From: an uncultured delta proteobacterium
GTDB lineage: Bacteria > Desulfobacterota > WTBG01 > CAIYCZ01
Direction of reading: 5' to 3'
Length of the DNA stretch: 9,077 bases
Assembly (NCBI GenBank): GCA_903924805.1
Contig: CAIYCZ010000431.1
Location: 1-9,077 of the forward strand
The notes under the pieces are model-generated. The model ran no database searches and was not told the DNA's origin. It saw only the letters and a list, made by a program, of their open reading frames with translations. This document shows, one piece after another, positions 6,280 through 9,077 of this stretch (positions are counted from its first letter, which is position 1; each line of letters begins with the position of its first letter). Both the position numbers and the translations under genes were made by a program.

Positions 6280-7002
6280 CTAATTGCGAATCCCCAGTCC
6301 CAGTAAAAAAAGTGGTCGAATAATGCTCCACCAGCCGGTGATGGGCTGCATCTTCGTATAGCCTAGTTTTCGGGGCGGATATATTTTCGTTACCGGCACC
6401 TCTGTTGTTTTATAGCCGAGTTTTATAACCTTGTAGTAAAGATATGGCTCAAGCTCATATTCATTGAGCCATTCCTGCCAGATATTGATCCGTTTGTCCT
6501 TAAAAAGTGCTGTCTTAAATGCGCGAAACCCGTTGGTGCTTTCGCTCACCCATTTCCCGGCCACAAGGGAAAAGAGCAGCGGATGGATTTTCGTTGCCAC
6601 TTTTCTGTACAACGGCATTGCCCCGTAATAGCCGCCCTTCTTAAAGCGCGAGCCCTGTACAAAATCATACCCTTCCCGGACGATGGGGGCAACCAGCTTT
6701 ACAATCTCCTGCGGCTCATCCTTATTATTGCCGGCTATGATTACTATGATGTCAAACCCGCGGGCTATGCCGTATTCTATGCCCGTGCGAAGCGCAACCC
6801 CGACACCCTGCGTACTGCCCAGGGCAATTATTGTAGCGCCGAGGGTCCGGGCAGTTTCAGGGGAACCGTCCGTCGAGCCGTCGTCGACCACAAGGATTTC
6901 ATCCACTACCGCGGCTGCACGGATGCGCGACACAACCTTGTCTATTTTGTGCAGTTCGTTGTAGCAGGGTGCTATGCAGATTATTTTCTTGCCGTCAAAC
7001 AA
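6280..7002 (-). CDS. Family 2 glycosyltransferase, DPM1-like, with altered DxD site
   Basis: The 240-residue GT-A enzyme starts at TTG (7000-7002). The nearby ATG at 7005-7007 is out of frame, and AGGGG at 7010-7014 sits 7 bases before the TTG. Motifs are IAPCYNE (10-16), ILVVDDGSTDGS (36-47), GSRF (117-120), STNGFRAF (155-162) and YTKMQPITGW (215-224). Where family members usually have DADGQHDP, this one reads AGNNKDEP (90-97), so the first metal-binding aspartates are absent and only Asp95 remains. I recall a DPM1-like subgroup with AGNxKDxP, so this may be a natural variant and not a dead enzyme. The C-terminal hydrophobic stretch (about 226-238) could touch the membrane. It lies 18 bases after the aminotransferase gene and 11 before the acetyltransferase, so it is co-transcribed with the amino-sugar genes. 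Confidence 0.85.
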   Translation of the reverse strand: MFDGKKIICIAPCYNELHKIDKVVSRIRAAAVVDEILVVDDGSTDGSPETARTLGATIIALGSTQGVGVALRTGIEYGIARGFDIIVIIAGNNKDEPQEIVKLVAPIVREGYDFVQGSRFKKGGYYGAMPLYRKVATKIHPLLFSLVAGKWVSESTNGFRAFKTALFKDKRINIWQEWLNEYELEPYLYYKVIKLGYKTTEVPVTKIYPPRKLGYTKMQPITGWWSIIRPLFLLGLGIRN

Positions 7003-7009
7003 AGCATTT

Positions 7010-7014
7010 CCCCT
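7010..7014 (-). promoter_or_regulatory. Ribosome binding site selecting a TTG start
   Basis: AGGGG on the minus strand lies 7 bases before the TTG at 7000-7002. No in-frame ATG or GTG exists between the previous gene's stop and this TTG. The protein read from the TTG begins directly with the first strand of the GT2 fold. Confidence 0.7.
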
Positions 7015-7020
7015 GAAACC

Positions 7021-8121
7021 TTACAGCAGGCGGTTAAGGCAGTCACATACCAGGTCAATCTGCTCCTCAGTAATCTCCGGATACAGGGGCAGGGAAATCA
7101 TCTTCCGGGCAAGCGCTTCAGCATGTGGAAAATCTCCCTGTTTATAGTTTAACGCGGAGCAGGCCGCCTGCAGATGGATGGGTATGGGATAATGTATGCC
7201 GCAGAAAATGCTCTTTTCTGCCATTTGTTCCATGATTCTGTCCCGGTCTCCGTCAACCTGTATGACAAACAGGTGATAGACATGGGTTGAATCCTGTGCC
7301 TGGGCAGGCAGGACGACGTGTGAGTTATCTGCCAGGTTTTTTCTGTAGCGCGCTGCAGCCCGCTGCCGGGCTTCATTCCAGCGCGGAAGATAGTTCAGTT
7401 TAATGTTAAGCACGGCAGCCTGTATGGTATCAAGCCGGCTGTTCATGCCGAAGGTCGGGTGATAATATTTTTTTGGCGAGCCGTAATTCCGCAGCGCAAT
7501 GAGCTTCTCATAGATTGCCGCATCACTGGTTGTAATCGCTCCCCCGTCTCCGAATGCACCAAGGTTTTTCCCCGGATAGAAACTGAAGGCGGCGGCGGCG
7601 CCCAGACTGCCGGCAGCGCGATTTTTATATCGGGCGCCATGGGCCTGGCAGGCATCCTCGATAACGGTAAGGTTATGCTGTGCTGCCAGGGCATTGATCT
7701 CATCCATCGGTGCGACCTGGCCAAACAGATGTACCGGTATGATAGCCCTGGTTTTAGGTGTTATGGCCTTTGCCGCAGCTTCCACGTTAATCAAATAGGT
7801 GCGCGGATCGCAATCGACAAGGACTGGCCGTGCCGCTGCAAGCTCAATAGCCGCAACAGTAGCAAAAAAAGTATTCGTAACGGTAATGACTTCATCTCCA
7901 GCGCCGATTCCCGCGGCCCTGAGGGCCAGATGCAGGGCATCAGTGCCGGAGGCAACGCCCACCGCATATGCAGTGCCGACAAAGGCAGCGAAGTTTTTTT
8001 CAAATGCTGCTACTTCCTTGCCAAGAACAAATGCGGTATTGCTGAGCACTTGATTGATAGCGCCTTGAAACTCATCTTTATGCTGCTCATACTGGGTTTT
8101 TAAATCAACTAAGGGAATCAT
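7021..8121 (-). CDS. DegT/DnrJ/EryC1/StrS-family sugar aminotransferase, WbpE/FdtB-like
   Basis: The PLP enzyme has 366 residues from MIPLVDLKTQY. The frame extends 9 codons upstream (to 8148), but AGAGGA placed 6 bases before the ATG at 8119-8121 decides the shorter start, which matches family N-termini. Visible features are ASGTDALHLAL (57-67, PLP phosphate binding), NTFFATVAAIE (83-93), IEDACQAHG (154-162; Asp156 contacts the PLP ring nitrogen), SFYPGKNLGAFGDGG (180-194; Lys185 forms the Schiff base), NSRLDTIQAAV (227-237) and HYPIPIH (310-316). It transfers an amino group, usually from glutamate, to a keto-sugar nucleotide. With a dehydrogenase upstream and an N-acetyltransferase downstream, a 3-keto-UDP-sugar is the most likely substrate. 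It follows the dehydrogenase gene by 41 bases. Confidence 0.9.
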   Translation of the reverse strand: MIPLVDLKTQYEQHKDEFQGAINQVLSNTAFVLGKEVAAFEKNFAAFVGTAYAVGVASGTDALHLALRAAGIGAGDEVITVTNTFFATVAAIELAAARPVLVDCDPRTYLINVEAAAKAITPKTRAIIPVHLFGQVAPMDEINALAAQHNLTVIEDACQAHGARYKNRAAGSLGAAAAFSFYPGKNLGAFGDGGAITTSDAAIYEKLIALRNYGSPKKYYHPTFGMNSRLDTIQAAVLNIKLNYLPRWNEARQRAAARYRKNLADNSHVVLPAQAQDSTHVYHLFVIQVDGDRDRIMEQMAEKSIFCGIHYPIPIHLQAACSALNYKQGDFPHAEALARKMISLPLYPEITEEQIDLVCDCLNRLL

Positions 8122-8127
8122 GTTTAA

Positions 8128-8133
8128 TCCTCT
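8128..8133 (-). promoter_or_regulatory. Ribosome binding site fixing the aminotransferase start
   Basis: AGAGGA on the minus strand is 6 bases before the ATG at 8119-8121. The more upstream in-frame ATG (8146-8148) has no comparable site and would add an unrelated MSDSRRGLN leader. Confidence 0.7.
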
Positions 8134-8162
8134 TCTGCTGTCTGACATCCGTTTATATAGTG

Positions 8163-9077
8163 TTATGCTATGCTGATAATACGGCTCTGCTCCTTGATAG
8201 AGCGTGTTGCCGCTTCCAGTGCTTTGACAACATTAAGCCCATCATAGCCATCGGTTAATGGGCGAATACCCTGTTGAACACATTCCATGAAATGCATGCA
8301 CTCAGCCATAAGCGGTTCATTCAGCTGGATGCGCGGTATGACTACTTCGCCTTCCCTGATGGAGAGGCGAAAATCTATAAAACTGTCCTGGTAGTAATCA
8401 TCTTTATCAATCCCCATGTTGTATATCCGGATCGGTTCTAACAGATTCATATCATTCCATACCAGCATCTTCTTTTCCCCCACCACCGTAATCTCCCGGA
8501 CTTTTCTCGGATTGAGCCAGCTGGCGTGGACATGGGCAATGATATCATCCCGGTATGTAAACGTGGCATATACCACGTCCTCTATTTTTTTATTCAAGTA
8601 GCATCCGCCGTGGGCTGATACTGATTTTGGATTATCGCCAAGCCAGTATGAAAAAATGGATATATCATGCGCGGCAAGATCCCACAGGGCATTTGCATCA
8701 TAGCGCACCGGCCCCAGATTGGTCCTGCTGGCGTCAATGAGATAAATTTTACCCAGTTCATTGCTGTCAATGTAGTTTTTAGCAGCCCGGATTCCTGCAT
8801 TATACTTAAACGTGTGCCCCACAAACAGGATGAGCTTTTTTTTCTCTGCCAGTGCAATCAGCTCCTCGCACTCTCTGGCTGTTGTTGCAAGCGGCTTTTC
8901 AACAAATACGTGCTTGCCTGACTCCAGAGCTTGCTTTGCCAGTGGAAAGTGTGACGCAAGCGGGGTTGCAATAACCACACACGCAATATTCTTATTGTCC
9001 AGTATATCTGAAGACTCAGTAGTTGTCTTGATATGGGGAAAGCGATTTTTTATTGCCTGTAAACGATTAGTATCAAG
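8163..9077 (-). CDS. Gfo/Idh/MocA-family NAD-dependent sugar-nucleotide dehydrogenase, N-terminus cut
   Basis: The reading frame stays open to the window edge, giving 304 residues; about 35-40 N-terminal residues, including the GxGxxG dinucleotide loop, lie outside. Starting it at the internal GTG near 8978 would wrongly cut the Rossmann domain. Visible are the end of the Rossmann fold (ACVVIATPLASHF, 32-44 of the visible part) and the EKP motif (60-62) with its conserved Lys. GHTFKYN (87-93), NLGPVRYDANALWDLAAHD (120-138, with the conserved His137) and DGLNVVKALEAA (279-290) follow. The family oxidises or reduces sugar rings. Here it probably makes the 3-keto-sugar nucleotide for the aminotransferase, the WbpB/WlbA role. 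It does not carry the motifs I remember from P. aeruginosa WbpB, so it may be a different subfamily doing the same job. It is the first gene of the minus-strand operon in view; the promoter is outside. Confidence 0.85.
   Translation of the reverse strand, partial: LDTNRLQAIKNRFPHIKTTTESSDILDNKNIACVVIATPLASHFPLAKQALESGKHVFVEKPLATTARECEELIALAEKKKLILFVGHTFKYNAGIRAAKNYIDSNELGKIYLIDASRTNLGPVRYDANALWDLAAHDISIFSYWLGDNPKSVSAHGGCYLNKKIEDVVYATFTYRDDIIAHVHASWLNPRKVREITVVGEKKMLVWNDMNLLEPIRIYNMGIDKDDYYQDSFIDFRLSIREGEVVIPRIQLNEPLMAECMHFMECVQQGIRPLTDGYDGLNVVKALEAATRSIKEQSRIISIA

Noticed and set aside
6269..6331. Longer start for the acetyltransferase giving 212 residues
   Set aside because: The extra residues overlap the upstream GT2 gene out of frame and do not resemble the family; the ATG at 6266-6268 fits the operon spacing.
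6583..7152. 189-residue plus-strand frame opposite the GT2 and aminotransferase genes
   Set aside because: It lies antisense to two genes with clear motifs and has no recognisable domain.
7459..8103. 214-residue plus-strand frame inside the aminotransferase gene
   Set aside because: It is an antisense shadow of a G+C-rich gene with a complete PLP enzyme on the other strand.

Overview
This is a bacterial cell-surface polysaccharide or glycoconjugate region. It carries sugar-nucleotide modification enzymes, two DPM1-like family 2 glycosyltransferases, a GT-C type membrane glycosyltransferase, and two cobalamin-binding-type radical SAM proteins. Gene types and the AT-leaning left half suit an anaerobic or environmental Gram-negative bacterium, perhaps Desulfobacterota-like. 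No ribosomal or housekeeping marker is present, so the taxonomy is a weak inference. By eye, the right-hand operon (about 5.7-9.1 kb) is richer in G+C than the left and middle parts, which suggests a mosaic locus.

Layout from left to right. (1) Positions 1-315 (+) hold the tail of a radical SAM protein. (2) Positions 316-532 are a short gap with an imperfect direct repeat. (3) Positions 533-1954 (-) encode a complete B12-binding-type radical SAM protein, tail to tail with the first. (4) Positions 1955-2564 have no intact gene but hold a decayed class I SAM-dependent methyltransferase on the minus strand, readable in one frame with two internal stops, and a possible promoter and dyad for the next operon. 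(5) Positions 2565-5185 (+) hold a three-gene unit: GT2 glycosyltransferase, DUF2304 membrane protein (4-base overlap) and a multi-spanning GT-C/GT39-like glycosyltransferase. (6) Positions 5186-5692 are a gap with no supported gene. (7) Positions 5693-9077 (-) are a compact operon read right to left: Gfo/Idh/MocA dehydrogenase (cut by the window edge), DegT-family aminotransferase, a second GT2, and a left-handed beta-helix N-acetyltransferase of the WbpD/WlbB type.

How the genes may work together. The right operon has the oxidise, transaminate and acetylate enzymes expected for a 3-acetamido sugar nucleotide such as UDP-2,3-diacetamido-2,3-dideoxyglucuronic acid, plus a GT2 that may load a sugar on a lipid carrier. 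The middle operon looks like a self-contained donor-and-transfer module: a cytoplasmic GT2 makes polyprenyl-phosphate-sugar, the small DUF2304 protein is a candidate membrane partner, and the GT-C enzyme transfers the sugar on the outer face of the inner membrane. The substrates are inferred from family membership only. I saw no CRISPR array, tRNA, rRNA, intact transposase or phage gene, and nothing I would claim as a clearly new system. The methyltransferase relic and the DUF2304-linked module are the most informative observations.
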